From contig CBFIHZ010000044.1 in NCBI GenBank assembly GCA_965662545.1, forward strand, positions 1 through 25,764: DNA of 25,764 bases, in the 5' to 3' direction. A model generated the notes under the pieces. That model was given only the letters and a program-made list of their open reading frames with translations. It was not told the DNA's origin and made no database searches. The position numbers and the translations under genes are program-made. Source of the stretch: CPC320 sp002684375 (GTDB taxonomy: Bacteria; Pseudomonadota; Alphaproteobacteria; Rhodobacterales; Rhodobacteraceae). This document shows positions 17,366 through 25,188 of this stretch, in pieces (the stretch's first letter is position 1; the number at the start of each line of letters is the position of its first letter).

Positions 17366-17653
17366 ATGAAAAACATACTCAAGCTGGTTATCTCAACGGC
17401 CAGTGCGGCCACCCTAACAGGATGTATAGATCCCGCTAACTACGCCACAACCCCTGTGTCAGTTACCACAGAAACCGGAACCGTAGTCTGCCAGTTGTAT
17501 AGAACTAACAATGTTCTTTGGGATGAGGCAATCTCAATTCCCCCCGGCATGTCAATCAGTACTGGAGATGCAATCTGTAAAAATAAAGGGCACTCGATAA
17601 TCGAAAGTCAGAAATCAAGATCATTTTGGAATGTTGTCAAAACAAACCCATAA
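17366..17653 (+). CDS. Small lipoprotein, function unknown
   Basis: The 95-residue product starts with KNILK, a hydrophobic segment and the lipobox LTGC (Cys20), followed by IDPANY. This indicates signal peptidase II cleavage and lipid attachment, then probably outer-membrane sorting since +2 is not Asp. AAGGA precedes the ATG at good distance. The mature part has two Cys (VVCQLYRTNNVLWDEAISIP and DAICKNKG), which could pair. I do not recognise the family. It stands alone in the AT-rich spacer. Confidence 0.7.
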   Translation: MKNILKLVISTASAATLTGCIDPANYATTPVSVTTETGTVVCQLYRTNNVLWDEAISIPPGMSISTGDAICKNKGHSIIESQKSRSFWNVVKTNP

Positions 17654-17717
17654 TCGCCCAAACCATCGACAACACAAGTCGGCTTTTGCGTATTGTGAGC
17701 GCCGCACTTAAGACAGT

Positions 17718-17939
17718 GTGAGAGCATTAAATCGGTTAGTGGAAAATAGCGCGATTGAGAACATGCTTGTTAACGGCAAAAAAATTAATAAAGGCGCAAA
17801 TGAAGAGGACTATGATACCGGTTGGTATCACGTCATTTGCGAGGGGAGCTTGTATGTCTGCAAAGTTTATGTCGATGGCGATTCTGATCATCGTGGCGAA
17901 CGTGTGTGGACTACTTGTTTCACTTCGATAAATAATTAG
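17718..17939 (+). CDS. Uncertain small ORF, unknown
   Basis: A 73-codon frame with a GTG start (or 58 codons from ATG 17763). Neither start has a clear ribosome site. The product is polar and acidic-basic mixed, with three Cys in its C-terminal part (GWYHVICEGSLYVCKV, and near the end VWTTCFTS), no signal peptide and no family I know. It follows the lipoprotein by 64 bases on the same strand. It could be a real small protein or a remnant. An antisense hydrophobic frame over the same bases is no better supported. Confidence 0.25.
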   Translation: MRALNRLVENSAIENMLVNGKKINKGANEEDYDTGWYHVICEGSLYVCKVYVDGDSDHRGERVWTTCFTSINN

Positions 17940-17950
17940 CGCTGATGCTA

Positions 17951-18154
17951 TCAAGAGCGCACAAAATAAAGCTGCAAGAAGCACGACCGATTTACATGGT
18001 CTATCCAACGATTAGACGTGAGCGATGCGGCGAGGCCACGGTATCGGGTTCTTTCACCATACTGTTGAATTGTGGGTAAACCCAACCTGATGTATTCGGC
18101 ATAAACATCTGGACTGGTAACGCCGATTTGAGTAATGACATAACCAAAAGTCAA
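17951..18154 (-). pseudogene. Decayed DUF1330-like gene (N-terminal half recognisable)
   Basis: From a TTG at 18154, preceded by AAGGA at 6 bases, the frame reads LTFGYVITQIGVTSPDVYAE, then YIRLGLPTIQQYG. This is the N-terminal pattern of DUF1330 proteins (YxI..I.VTDPE.Y.EY....PTI.KYGG). After QYG the expected GGRYLVRGG and the C-terminal LEGDW...VVLEF part is not readable, and the frame stops after 67 residues where the family has about 95. It is best seen as a degenerated gene; a diverged short member is possible. Neighbours give no functional hint. Confidence 0.45.
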
Positions 18155-18427
18155 TGAATTTCCTTGGACTGATGTGGGTAATAAAATACCAGAACAGTTG
18201 GAAAAATCAAAGAACCTGATCGCCCGATCCATTGCCACTCAAGCATACAAAATATGCCGCGCCAAAGACCCGTGAGCTGCATTACAGTGCCAAAAGACGC
18301 GCTCAGTTCATGTGTGTAACAATCTAAAGTCCCAGATCAGAAGATCCGCTGCGCTGGAGGCACGCACTACCACCGAGATGATGCTTATATCATCCGTGGT
18401 TTATGTCTTTCGCTTTTCCCATTTGGT
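18155..18427. other. Intergenic region with an imperfect hairpin
   Basis: No gene is seen. An imperfect hairpin spans 18370-18399: CCAC and GATGAT pair with ATCATC and GTGG around loop GCTTAT. It lies 28 bases beyond the phosphoesterase stop, where the operon's terminator is expected. No T-run follows in the minus direction; T-rich sequence follows on the plus side instead. It may protect the 3' end of the mRNA. Confidence 0.4.
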
Positions 18428-19237
18428 TCATTTGTCTGGATAAAACAGAAACGGACCGGGATATCGTCCGACTAGGATGTGATGGCTCATGATGCCGCCA
18501 CGTATTTCATGTAGAAGAAAACCGCCGGGTTCTTTGGTCAGACAATTGGGGGCGCCTGCGCGCAGATCCATGGTCACCGCATGCGAAACGCCTGGCGCAA
18601 TTTGGCAAATCACATCGCCAAAGGAAGTGACAATGTTGCGGTGTACGTGTCCGCAGGTCAAGCGCAGTTCGCCTTTATATCCCGATAAGATCTTTTTCAA
18701 TTGTTTGCTGTCGCGCAAGTTTTGGATGTCCATCTTCTCGATACCGGTCAAAACTGGCGGATGGTGCATTGTGACGATGGTCGGACTGCCTTCTTGGGCG
18801 TCAAGTGTTTCGCTCAGAAAACACAAGGTTTCATCGGTAAGGTGACCATGGGCTTTACCAGCCACGCTGCTGTCCAAGCCAATCACTGCGAGGTCGCCAA
18901 AATCCAAAGCCCAATTGATCGGGCCCTCAAGTGGCATCCATGACTGATCCCAGAAGCACGCACGCATCACAGCTACATCATCATGGTTGCCGGGAATCGC
19001 ACGATACGGCAGGTCCAGTGGCTCCATAAGTGTGCAAAACCGTTGATATTCTTCCTTGGTGCCAAAGTCAGTCAGATCACCTGCGACAATAACCATATCA
19101 ACGGGACCAATCTCAGGCAGGCTGCGGTTGATCGTTTCGACACAATCGGTAAGTGCCTTCGCAGTATCGACTTGGCCATAGGCAAGTTGACCATGCGGGA
19201 CGATATGAGGGTCTGAAATCTGAATGATACGTGTCAT
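18428..19237 (-). CDS. Cytoplasmic metallophosphoesterase (CpdA/GpdQ-like phosphodiesterase)
   Basis: The 269-residue protein carries all calcineurin-like metal motifs in order: DPH (Asp9, His11), GDLTD (Asp54), GNHDD (Asn84, His85), MHHPP (His158) and GHVHRN (His197, His199). Length and motif spacing are those of the class III phosphodiesterases CpdA (cAMP) and GpdQ (glycerophosphodiesters), which use two metal ions. No signal peptide is present, so it acts inside the cell. Its ATG overlaps the ATPase stop by ATGA, so it is the last gene of the LacI-ABC operon. I infer that it cleaves the imported substrate. Confidence 0.85.
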   Translation of the reverse strand: MTRIIQISDPHIVPHGQLAYGQVDTAKALTDCVETINRSLPEIGPVDMVIVAGDLTDFGTKEEYQRFCTLMEPLDLPYRAIPGNHDDVAVMRACFWDQSWMPLEGPINWALDFGDLAVIGLDSSVAGKAHGHLTDETLCFLSETLDAQEGSPTIVTMHHPPVLTGIEKMDIQNLRDSKQLKKILSGYKGELRLTCGHVHRNIVTSFGDVICQIAPGVSHAVTMDLRAGAPNCLTKEPGGFLLHEIRGGIMSHHILVGRYPGPFLFYPDK

Positions 19238-20268
19238 GCGTTAGCGGCCTCTTCTGGCAACAACATCAAGGTTTCTGGCATGATTGATACGTTGATCATA
19301 TCCCCCACTTTAGGTGCATCTTGTCCTAAATGGATTGAAGTGAGCATGTCAGGCGTGATGCCAGATATGCCGATACGGTAGTGCGTTCCGAAGAAGGTAA
19401 CAGTTTCTACTTTTCCACGAAGCGGGCCGCTTTCAACAATCCGAACATCTTCAGCGCGCACAAAAACTGTCTGGCCCATACCGTCTGCCGGAAGTGACAG
19501 AGTTCCCCCCTTTAAATACAGTTTTGTGCCATCTTGTCTGCCGCGAAGGGACATGGCGTTTCCAACAAATCCAGCAACAAAGGATGACGTCGGATTGCGA
19601 TAGAGGTCTTCGGGTGTGCCGCTTTGTACGACGCGGCCATGCGACATGACGGCGACACGATCAGCGATTGCCATCGCTTCGTCTTGGTCATGGGTGACAA
19701 AGATCGCTGTAATATCGAATTCCCGCAAAAGTATGGCCAACTCGTCACGCAACGTTTCGCGCAAAGATGCATCAAGCGCCGAGAGCGGCTCGTCCAACAA
19801 AAGCAACCTTGGGCGGGGTGCGATGGCACGGGCCAACGCCACCCGTTGTCGTTGACCGCCAGACAGCGCCGTTATCGCACGTCCAGCAAAGGGCTGTAGC
19901 TGGCACATGTCCAAGACTTCGGTGACGCGGGTGTCAATCTCTGACTTAGGAAGTTTTTGCATTTTTAGTCCGTAGCCAATGTTGGCGCGTACCGACATGT
20001 TCGGAAACAAGGCATATGATTGAAACACCATCCCTACTTGGCGGCGCTCCACAGGAAGCGCCGTCACATTGTCATCGTCAAACCAGATGTCACTTCCGGT
20101 ATCAGGCGTCTCAAGCCCTGCAATTATGCGCAACAACGTGGTTTTTCCGCAGCCCGATGGACCAAGAAGCGAGACGATCTCGCCCTTGTCAACGGAAAGT
20201 TCGGTGGGCAGCAACGCTTTAGTGCCATCAGGATAGGTCTTGGCGGTGTGTGTCAGACGCAGTGTCAT
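19234..20268 (-). CDS. ABC transporter ATP-binding protein (PotA/FbpC class)
   Basis: The start is ATG 20268, which overlaps the stop of the upstream permease by ATGA. The 344-residue ATPase has Walker A GPSGCGKTT (36-44), the Q-loop MVFQSYALFPN, signature LSGGQRQR, Walker B LLLLDEP and H-loop FVTHD. After about residue 240 comes a TOBE-like regulatory region (VFVRAEDVRIV, TVTFFGTHYRIGI). This is the long ATPase type that serves polyamine, ferric-iron, phosphonate and sugar-phosphate importers. It powers the two permeases encoded just upstream. Confidence 0.9.
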   Translation of the reverse strand: MTLRLTHTAKTYPDGTKALLPTELSVDKGEIVSLLGPSGCGKTTLLRIIAGLETPDTGSDIWFDDDNVTALPVERRQVGMVFQSYALFPNMSVRANIGYGLKMQKLPKSEIDTRVTEVLDMCQLQPFAGRAITALSGGQRQRVALARAIAPRPRLLLLDEPLSALDASLRETLRDELAILLREFDITAIFVTHDQDEAMAIADRVAVMSHGRVVQSGTPEDLYRNPTSSFVAGFVGNAMSLRGRQDGTKLYLKGGTLSLPADGMGQTVFVRAEDVRIVESGPLRGKVETVTFFGTHYRIGISGITPDMLTSIHLGQDAPKVGDMINVSIMPETLMLLPEEAANA

Positions 20269-21056
20269 TGTGTAATCCTTTGTGCACGCGCAGAAGCCCA
20301 TTGCATGGCCATCAGCAGAGGTACGATCAGTATAAAAAAGACGAGGGTATAAGCTGACGCAATCTCAAGCCGCATGGACGCATAGCTGTCAGCGAGGCCA
20401 ACGGGCAACGTTTTGAGGTAGGGTGTGTGCAGCATCCAGGTGAGGTTGAATTCACCAATGGAAAGCGTCACGACCGTCAACGCACCCGCCAGAATGCCTG
20501 GCATGGCGTTGGGTACGACGATGTCGCGAAACCTTTGCCATGGCGATGCTCCAAGCGAAGCCGCACCTTCTTCAAGCGTCTTTAGGTCCATGGCGGCAAG
20601 AACCGCTAGAATCGATCGTACCATAAAGGGCAAGGTGTAGAGCACATGGCCCACCAAAATGAACGTCCATGAAGCACGAAAGCCTTTCATCGAACCGTAG
20701 AGCTGCAACAATGCCAGTGCCAAAGCCAGACCCGGAACCGCAAGCGGCAGTGAAATAAACTCTTCCAACAGGCGCGACAACCAACCGGGATGACGCGCAA
20801 GCCCATAAGCAGCAGGCAGGCCAATAATTAATGTGCAGAACAAACAGGCAATGGCCAGCCACATGGAAAGAAAGATGCTGTCGGCATAAAGCTCCCAGAC
20901 TTGGTAGACCCATTTCAAAGTGAGACCAGAGGAAATCCCTTTGAAATAGTTCACGGTAAGTCCCGCCATGACTGAAAGAATTGTAGGCACTAAAAGGAAG
21001 GCGCAGGCGCTAAGAGTGACGGCAAGTTGCAACATTTTTATTTTGGATTTGAACAT
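20265..21056 (-). CDS. ABC transporter permease 2 (PotC/FbpB-like)
   Basis: The start is ATG 21056, placed after a strong GGAGGAGG that lies across the end of the previous permease gene. The 263-residue protein has about six hydrophobic helices. Its coupling motif is EEGAASLGASPWQRFRDIVVP, followed by the family-typical AMPGILAGALTV. It is the second half of a heterodimeric membrane channel. Two bases separate it from permease 1, and it overlaps the ATPase gene by 4 bases. Confidence 0.88.
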   Translation of the reverse strand: MFKSKIKMLQLAVTLSACAFLLVPTILSVMAGLTVNYFKGISSGLTLKWVYQVWELYADSIFLSMWLAIACLFCTLIIGLPAAYGLARHPGWLSRLLEEFISLPLAVPGLALALALLQLYGSMKGFRASWTFILVGHVLYTLPFMVRSILAVLAAMDLKTLEEGAASLGASPWQRFRDIVVPNAMPGILAGALTVVTLSIGEFNLTWMLHTPYLKTLPVGLADSYASMRLEIASAYTLVFFILIVPLLMAMQWASARAQRITQ

Positions 21057-21058
21057 TT

Positions 21059-21862
21059 TCAGCCTCCTCCAGCCACAGTTGAACCAGACAGGGATCGCGC
21101 AATCAGAAGCAAGATCCAAGTAATGATGCCCAAGACAATTGACAGAGCAGAGGCCATGGCAATGTTAGCGGATAATGTGAACTCAGTGTAAATAACCATC
21201 GGAATAACATCGATGTTCGTGGCCAGCGTGAAGGCCGTGCCAAAAGCACCCATAGCGGTGGCGAAGGCTATCGCACCCGAAGCAATCAGCGACGGCATCA
21301 GCCCAGGGATAATAATATCCATTACAATGCGGAAAGGGGTGGCACCCATCGTACGTGCGGCTTCTTCTAGGGCAGGATCAAGCTTTTCGGCGGCGGCCAT
21401 GACCGTCAACAGGACACGCGGGATCGAGAAGTATAGATATCCCAAAAACAAGCCAATTGCGGAGTAAGCAAAAACAACGTGTCCGGGTGTCAGTTGGTTT
21501 ACCAGCCCTTGGCGACCGCCCAAAAGGATGATGAGAAATCCGATAACTACGCCGGGGAAGGCGAGCGGCAAGGTCAGCACAGCCAGCAAAGTTCCACGCC
21601 CACGAAATCGGTTGCGAACTAGAAACATGCCCGCGGTGGTCGAAACAGCCAGAGCCGCAAACGTTGTAGCCAGTGAAACCAGAACTGTTAGCACCAGTGT
21701 GTTTAAGTACCGCGGCTTGCGCACAATGTCGAGATAAATGGCCCAGCCCGCATCACTCTCGCCAGAGACTAGGAACAACCGGATTAGCGGAAGCGCAAGA
21801 AACGCCAAGGAAAAGATAAATAGTGGCGTGAGACACACCATTACAAAAGTTCGGTTTGTCAT
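21059..21862 (-). CDS. ABC transporter permease 1 (PotB-like)
   Basis: The 267-residue integral membrane protein has the coupling-loop motif EEAARTMGATPFRIVMDIIIP and then GLMPSLIASGAIAFATAMGAFG, typical of the first permease of PotB/FbpB-type importers. The N-terminus (LTPLFIFSLAFLALPLIRLF) is the first helix. GAGGAT lies 6 bases before the ATG. It follows the binding-protein gene after a 55-base gap that contains hairpins. Confidence 0.88.
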   Translation of the reverse strand: MTNRTFVMVCLTPLFIFSLAFLALPLIRLFLVSGESDAGWAIYLDIVRKPRYLNTLVLTVLVSLATTFAALAVSTTAGMFLVRNRFRGRGTLLAVLTLPLAFPGVVIGFLIILLGGRQGLVNQLTPGHVVFAYSAIGLFLGYLYFSIPRVLLTVMAAAEKLDPALEEAARTMGATPFRIVMDIIIPGLMPSLIASGAIAFATAMGAFGTAFTLATNIDVIPMVIYTEFTLSANIAMASALSIVLGIITWILLLIARSLSGSTVAGGG

Positions 21863-21878
21863 AGCTATCCTCGGAGGC

Positions 21879-21915
21879 CGCGCATCATGGCGCGACCCCT
21901 TGGTTTGGGGGGATC
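21879..21915 (-). promoter_or_regulatory. Hairpins between binding-protein and permease genes
   Basis: Two adjacent small stems fill the gap: GACCCC / GGGGATC (21894-21899, 21909-21915) and CGCGC / GCGCG (21879-21883, 21890-21894). There is no T-run, so they look like mRNA-stabilising elements that favour high levels of the binding protein. Confidence 0.45.
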
Positions 21916-21917
21916 AG

Positions 21918-22913
21918 TTACTTAACTTCGGACAGGTAACGTTCGCCAAAGCCAGCTTGAGCTTTTTCCATTTTGGCATAGTCCACCGCTGCAGCGCGCT
22001 CATAATCGCTTGCAGGTAGGAATTTTGCCGCAACATCCGCAGGCAGTTCAACGGGGCGCGCTGGCTGGAGATAGGCGTTAGTCCAAATCGCCTGACCTTT
22101 GTCAGACAGGATGAAATCCAAAACGCGTTTACCAAGTTCGGGATGCGGACCGTTATTAACGAGGCTCATCACATAAGGCACGCGGACTGAACCTTCGCAG
22201 GGCAACACAAATTCAAAGTTTCCATCTTCTTCGTACTTACCGCGATAGGCATTGAAATCATAGTCGAAGAGGATCGGAATTTCGCCTGAAACGACACGCG
22301 CATAGGACGTTTGCTTTGGTACGATTGGATAATTCTTACCCAAATCATTAAAGTATTTGATCGCCGGATCAAAATTATCCAGATCACCGCCAAACGCCAT
22401 ATTTACGGCCACAGCACCAGCATAGCCAACAAAGGCTGATGACGGATCAAGATAGCCAACCATGCCGCGATATTCTGGTTTGGTCAGGTCAGCAAAACAC
22501 TGAGGCACATCAGCACCGCCAAGTGCATCGACGTTTACGAAAAAGCCAAGAGACCCATAGTGGATTGCAAACCACTTGCCGTCGGGATCCTTCAAACCCT
22601 CGGGAATCTCATCAAATTTGGCGGGTTTGTAGGCTGTGGCCACGCCCGTATTGCCGGCCTTGATACCTGTCGTTACCCCATAATAGGCCACGTCGGCGAT
22701 GGGGTTGCTCTTTTCCGCCAACAACTGGCTTAGGGTTTGGCCCGAGTTCTTGTTGTCATGTGGCATCTGGACGTCGATTTCTTTGTCAATCGCTTCCAGC
22801 ATTGAGGCCCAATCAGCCCATTGTGGTGGGCAATTGTAGCATACGGCATCTTCCGCAAATGCTGGTGCGACAAAGGCCATTGTCAGAGCGGCTGCAGCAA
22901 GTTTATATCTCAT
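21918..22913 (-). CDS. Periplasmic substrate-binding protein of the LacI-linked ABC importer
   Basis: The 331-residue protein has a Sec signal peptide (MRYKLAAAALTMAFVAPAFA, cleavage after AFA) and the layout of type 2 periplasmic binding proteins near the PotD/FbpA/phosphonate-binding groups. Visible features are VAYYGVTTGIKA, IHYGSLGFFVNVDALG, FADLTKPEYRGMVGYLDPSSAF, then SGEIPILFDYDFNAYRG. The mature N-terminus has CYNCPPQW, a CxxC, and two more Cys follow (PQCFADL, LPCEGS), so disulfides are likely. AGGAGA lies inside the end of the regulator gene, and the start overlaps it by 11 bases. The ligand cannot be read; the linked phosphodiesterase suggests a phosphodiester or other phosphorylated compound. 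Confidence 0.85.
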   Translation of the reverse strand: MRYKLAAAALTMAFVAPAFAEDAVCYNCPPQWADWASMLEAIDKEIDVQMPHDNKNSGQTLSQLLAEKSNPIADVAYYGVTTGIKAGNTGVATAYKPAKFDEIPEGLKDPDGKWFAIHYGSLGFFVNVDALGGADVPQCFADLTKPEYRGMVGYLDPSSAFVGYAGAVAVNMAFGGDLDNFDPAIKYFNDLGKNYPIVPKQTSYARVVSGEIPILFDYDFNAYRGKYEEDGNFEFVLPCEGSVRVPYVMSLVNNGPHPELGKRVLDFILSDKGQAIWTNAYLQPARPVELPADVAAKFLPASDYERAAAVDYAKMEKAQAGFGERYLSEVK

Positions 22914-24012
22914 CTTGATCTCTCCTGTTGGATTTAGCTTTTTGGTGGGTCGGGTCGTTTGACGGCGGGAAGGCAGTACCCTTCCCGTCGTCTTCGCTTT
23001 CGGCAGCCAAAGGCATAAGGCTGCCCCCGGCGCGGAAACTGAATCTTTTTTCTTCTAAAGGCACTTCTGGTGGCGCTGATCCATTTATTATCGACAAAAT
23101 CGTCTGACTGGCACCTGCCCCAAGTGCTTGCGGAACGGTTTCGATTGTCGCAAGGCTGGGCTCTACCAATTGGCCGACTTTGATCCCGTCAAAGCCAACG
23201 ATCGATAAATCCTGTGGCACTTCTATTGACAACTTGCGGGCGCTTCGAATGGAGGCCAATGCGAGAAAGTCATTTGAGGCAAAGATCCCGGTCAAACTGG
23301 GGTGATCATCTAAAAAATCTTTTAGATGGGCCGTTAGGTCAAGGCCGTCGTCATCCACTTCAAGCAATACTGGCCGGGCCATTTCGTTTTGCGCACATCG
23401 TTCGACAAAACCCTCGTACCGCTGTCGCGCACGATCAGAATTTAAAAAGTTCAGTGCCAAGAAGCCAGTGTAAGTATGGTTGTTTTCCGCGAAAACATCG
23501 GCAACCATCGCGGCGGCGGCATGATCTCCAACCGACCAGCTAACTTGGCCAGCAGGAGCCTCATTGAAGAGCAAGCTATGCGGCAACTGTCGGCTCCTGA
23601 TAAGGTTTAAACCTTCGCTATTTTGTGCATCTGCTACAGTTAAAAGAATGCCATCAACTTGTTTGGCGATTAGCGTACGGATTGCACGGGTTTCGATCTC
23701 AGGGTTGTAGTTGGTGCAGACCAACAGCATTTGATAACCCGCGTTTAGAAACACCTCTTGAGCGCCTTGCACCGCATTCGCGTAAACTGGATTTTCAATC
23801 GACGGCACCACGCACCCGATGGTCCGAGTAGTGCTGCTTTGAAGGGAACGGCCAACTTCACTGAACTGGAAATCAAGCTCGTCAACTGCCGCTAAAACGC
23901 GCTCGCGCATTTTAGCGCTGGCGGGACCAGTATTGTTCAATACCCGACTAACCGTAGCGACACCGCATCTGGCTCGCTGGGCAACATCTTTGATTGTAGC
24001 AATATGCCCCAA
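22903..24012 (-). CDS. LacI-family transcriptional regulator
   Basis: The 369-residue protein starts with the LacI helix-turn-helix (TIKDVAQRARCGVATVSRVLN, residues 6-26). The hinge helix follows (VGRSLQSSTTRTIGCVVPSIENPVYA), then a periplasmic-binding-protein-like effector domain (GIFASNDFLALASIR, LSIVGFDGI). The tail after about residue 325 is long and polar. A TTG start at 24012, with GGAG 8 bases before, gives MGHIATIKDV; no ATG is better placed. It is the first gene of the importer operon and overlaps the binding-protein gene. A perfect palindrome of LacI type lies just upstream, so it probably represses its own operon until the transported compound or its product binds. Confidence 0.9.
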   Translation of the reverse strand: MGHIATIKDVAQRARCGVATVSRVLNNTGPASAKMRERVLAAVDELDFQFSEVGRSLQSSTTRTIGCVVPSIENPVYANAVQGAQEVFLNAGYQMLLVCTNYNPEIETRAIRTLIAKQVDGILLTVADAQNSEGLNLIRSRQLPHSLLFNEAPAGQVSWSVGDHAAAAMVADVFAENNHTYTGFLALNFLNSDRARQRYEGFVERCAQNEMARPVLLEVDDDGLDLTAHLKDFLDDHPSLTGIFASNDFLALASIRSARKLSIEVPQDLSIVGFDGIKVGQLVEPSLATIETVPQALGAGASQTILSIINGSAPPEVPLEEKRFSFRAGGSLMPLAAESEDDGKGTAFPPSNDPTHQKAKSNRRDQDEI

Positions 24013-24025
24013 TCTTTAGCTCCTT

Positions 24026-24041
24026 ATGGAAACGTTTCCAT
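24026..24041. promoter_or_regulatory. LacI-family operator, perfect 16-bp palindrome
   Basis: ATGGAAACGTTTCCAT is an exact palindrome with the central CG typical of LacI/GalR operators. It lies 13 bases upstream of the regulator's TTG start, where bound protein would block transcription or early elongation. A partial copy (ATGGAAAC then ATCCAT, 24249-24262) occurs about 220 bases further upstream. Confidence 0.8.
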
Positions 24042-24402
24042 TTCTTTCTACTAAAAATTTGCAATTCGCGCAACAAATTTCCCATGATGACTTTTTTACA
24101 TATGAAAACAAAGGCTAAGGTTAGTGCAAAATCTAACCGTGCTATTGGCCAGTGGCTATTTATCTGAATTTTTAAAGATAAGATGTCGGGCGGTAAAAAT
24201 GATTCTTTGCATCAAATTTCGTATGAACTTAGTCCAAAAATGCGGTAAATGGAAACATCCATTAACGGCGTGTAGCTTTGGACATCATGACATCGAAGTG
24301 GGCTATGACTGCATCTGGTGTTTTGGCGGTTTGAAGGTTGGCGGCGTATCTGGTTGAATTTTTGTTGCGAAACAGCAGCCCAACCGAAGGAGATACACCC
24401 CC
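24042..24402. other. Promoter region of the LacI operon, running into the left flank of an IS remnant
   Basis: No gene is seen. The left part is AT-rich and should hold the operon promoter. From about 24270 rightwards the base composition rises in GC and the sequence looks like the untranslated leader of the adjoining IS256-type transposase, with AGGAGA at 24387-24392. No terminal inverted repeat could be confirmed by eye. Confidence 0.35.
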
Positions 24403-24714
24403 TTAGAAACGACTGACATAGTTGAATTTGCGCGTCGAGATGAGATGACGGACGCGCTGACGTATTTTTTGAGAACAGCAGCGCCGCAGTTGATCGCGAC
24501 AGCCGTTGAGGCCGAACTTGCCAGTGACCTGTCACAATTCACCGACGTGCGTACCGGGACGGGTCATGCGGCTGTCGTGCGCAATGGGCACCATCCGGCC
24601 CGACCATTCCAAACCAGCCTTGGTCTTGTGAATGTGGGCAGTTTTAAGGTTCACTCCAAGGGCCGCATAACCGACAGACCTCAAAAACTGGATTTGACAA
24701 TAACTCACCATTGA
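24403..24714 (+). pseudogene. IS256-family (mutator-type) transposase, 5' fragment
   Basis: The frame reads ETTDIVEFARRDEMTDALTY, then LIATAVEAELASDLSQFTDV and GHAAVVRNGHHPARPFQT. This is the N-terminal region of IS256/mutator transposases of the kind common in roseobacters, with the ...VRNG.H..R..QT... motif. About 100 of 400 or so residues remain. After HSKGRITDRP the family pattern is lost and a stop follows. At the place of the normal start codon (after AGGAGATACACCCCC) there is TTA, so the original start also seems lost; an internal ATG at 24445 gives the longest present frame. It is non-functional. The DDE catalytic region is absent. Its right end abuts an IS21-type fragment in the opposite orientation. 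Confidence 0.7.
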
Positions 24715-25036
24715 TGAATCTGATCAACATAAGCATCTAACTTCGACCGCGTAATTTTAACAGTGCGGCGATACTCCGGCGGTTTAGAATAAGCCAACAT
24801 CTTCCAAAACTGTCTCGGCTGATTGCAAAATCACGGGCAATCTGCCGCCCCCTGAACCCATCCTGAAAATGAGCACGACTGACCTTCAAATAAAATTCCA
24901 CGGTGAATATCCTCACGCCCTCGCATCAAGTGAAAGGGCAAAAGTGGACGACTTTTACGCCGACTGTGGCAACATAATTCCGCCACTAACGCGGCTGAGT
25001 ATTGCTTTACCGATTGCACTGCAGCGTGTCCCAACA
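24711..25036 (-). pseudogene. IS21-family IstA transposase, 5' fragment with leader
   Basis: From GTG 24901, preceded by GAGG, the frame reads VEFYLKVSRAHFQDGFRGRQ, then IARDFAISRDS, a helix-turn-helix typical of IstA. One base then seems lost (about 24796-24806), and the next frame continues KMLAYSKPPEYRRTV, then KITRSKLDAYVDQIHQ, the well-known IstA stretch. It stops abruptly near 24711, where the IS256-type fragment begins. The stretch 24902-25036 looks like the element's left end; a possible TGTTGGGACACGC terminus lies at 25036, judged by eye only. Catalytic DDE part and istB are missing, so it is a dead remnant. Confidence 0.7.
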
Positions 25037-25113
25037 GCACCAAAGTCCGCCGTCACCTTACAAAAAATCAGGCAACAGATGAAAACACAGCCCCGAAGAT
25101 GTAAATTATAGTC

Positions 25114-25130
25114 TGGCACGATAATTGCTT
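25114..25130 (+). promoter_or_regulatory. Sigma-54 (-24/-12) promoter
   Basis: TGGCACGATAATTGCTT matches the sigma-54 consensus TGGCACG-N4-TTGC[AT] at every fixed base. The GG and GC are 10 bases apart as required. Transcription would start near 25140, about 50 bases before the ATG of the 66-residue ORF. An upstream activator site was not identified; the flanking DNA to the left is IS remnant. Confidence 0.7.
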
Positions 25131-25188
25131 GTACGAATTGTTAACGTATTAGGAGAGTAAAACAGCGCAATCACACAAGGAGTAGACT

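Noticed and set aside
17736..18008. 90-codon minus-strand frame with a hydrophobic N-terminus
   Set aside because: No ribosome site; it overlaps both the weak plus-strand ORF and the better supported DUF1330-like remnant.
24869..25111. 80-codon plus-strand frame
   Set aside because: It is antisense to the IS21 leader and IstA start; the minus strand gives the recognisable transposase.
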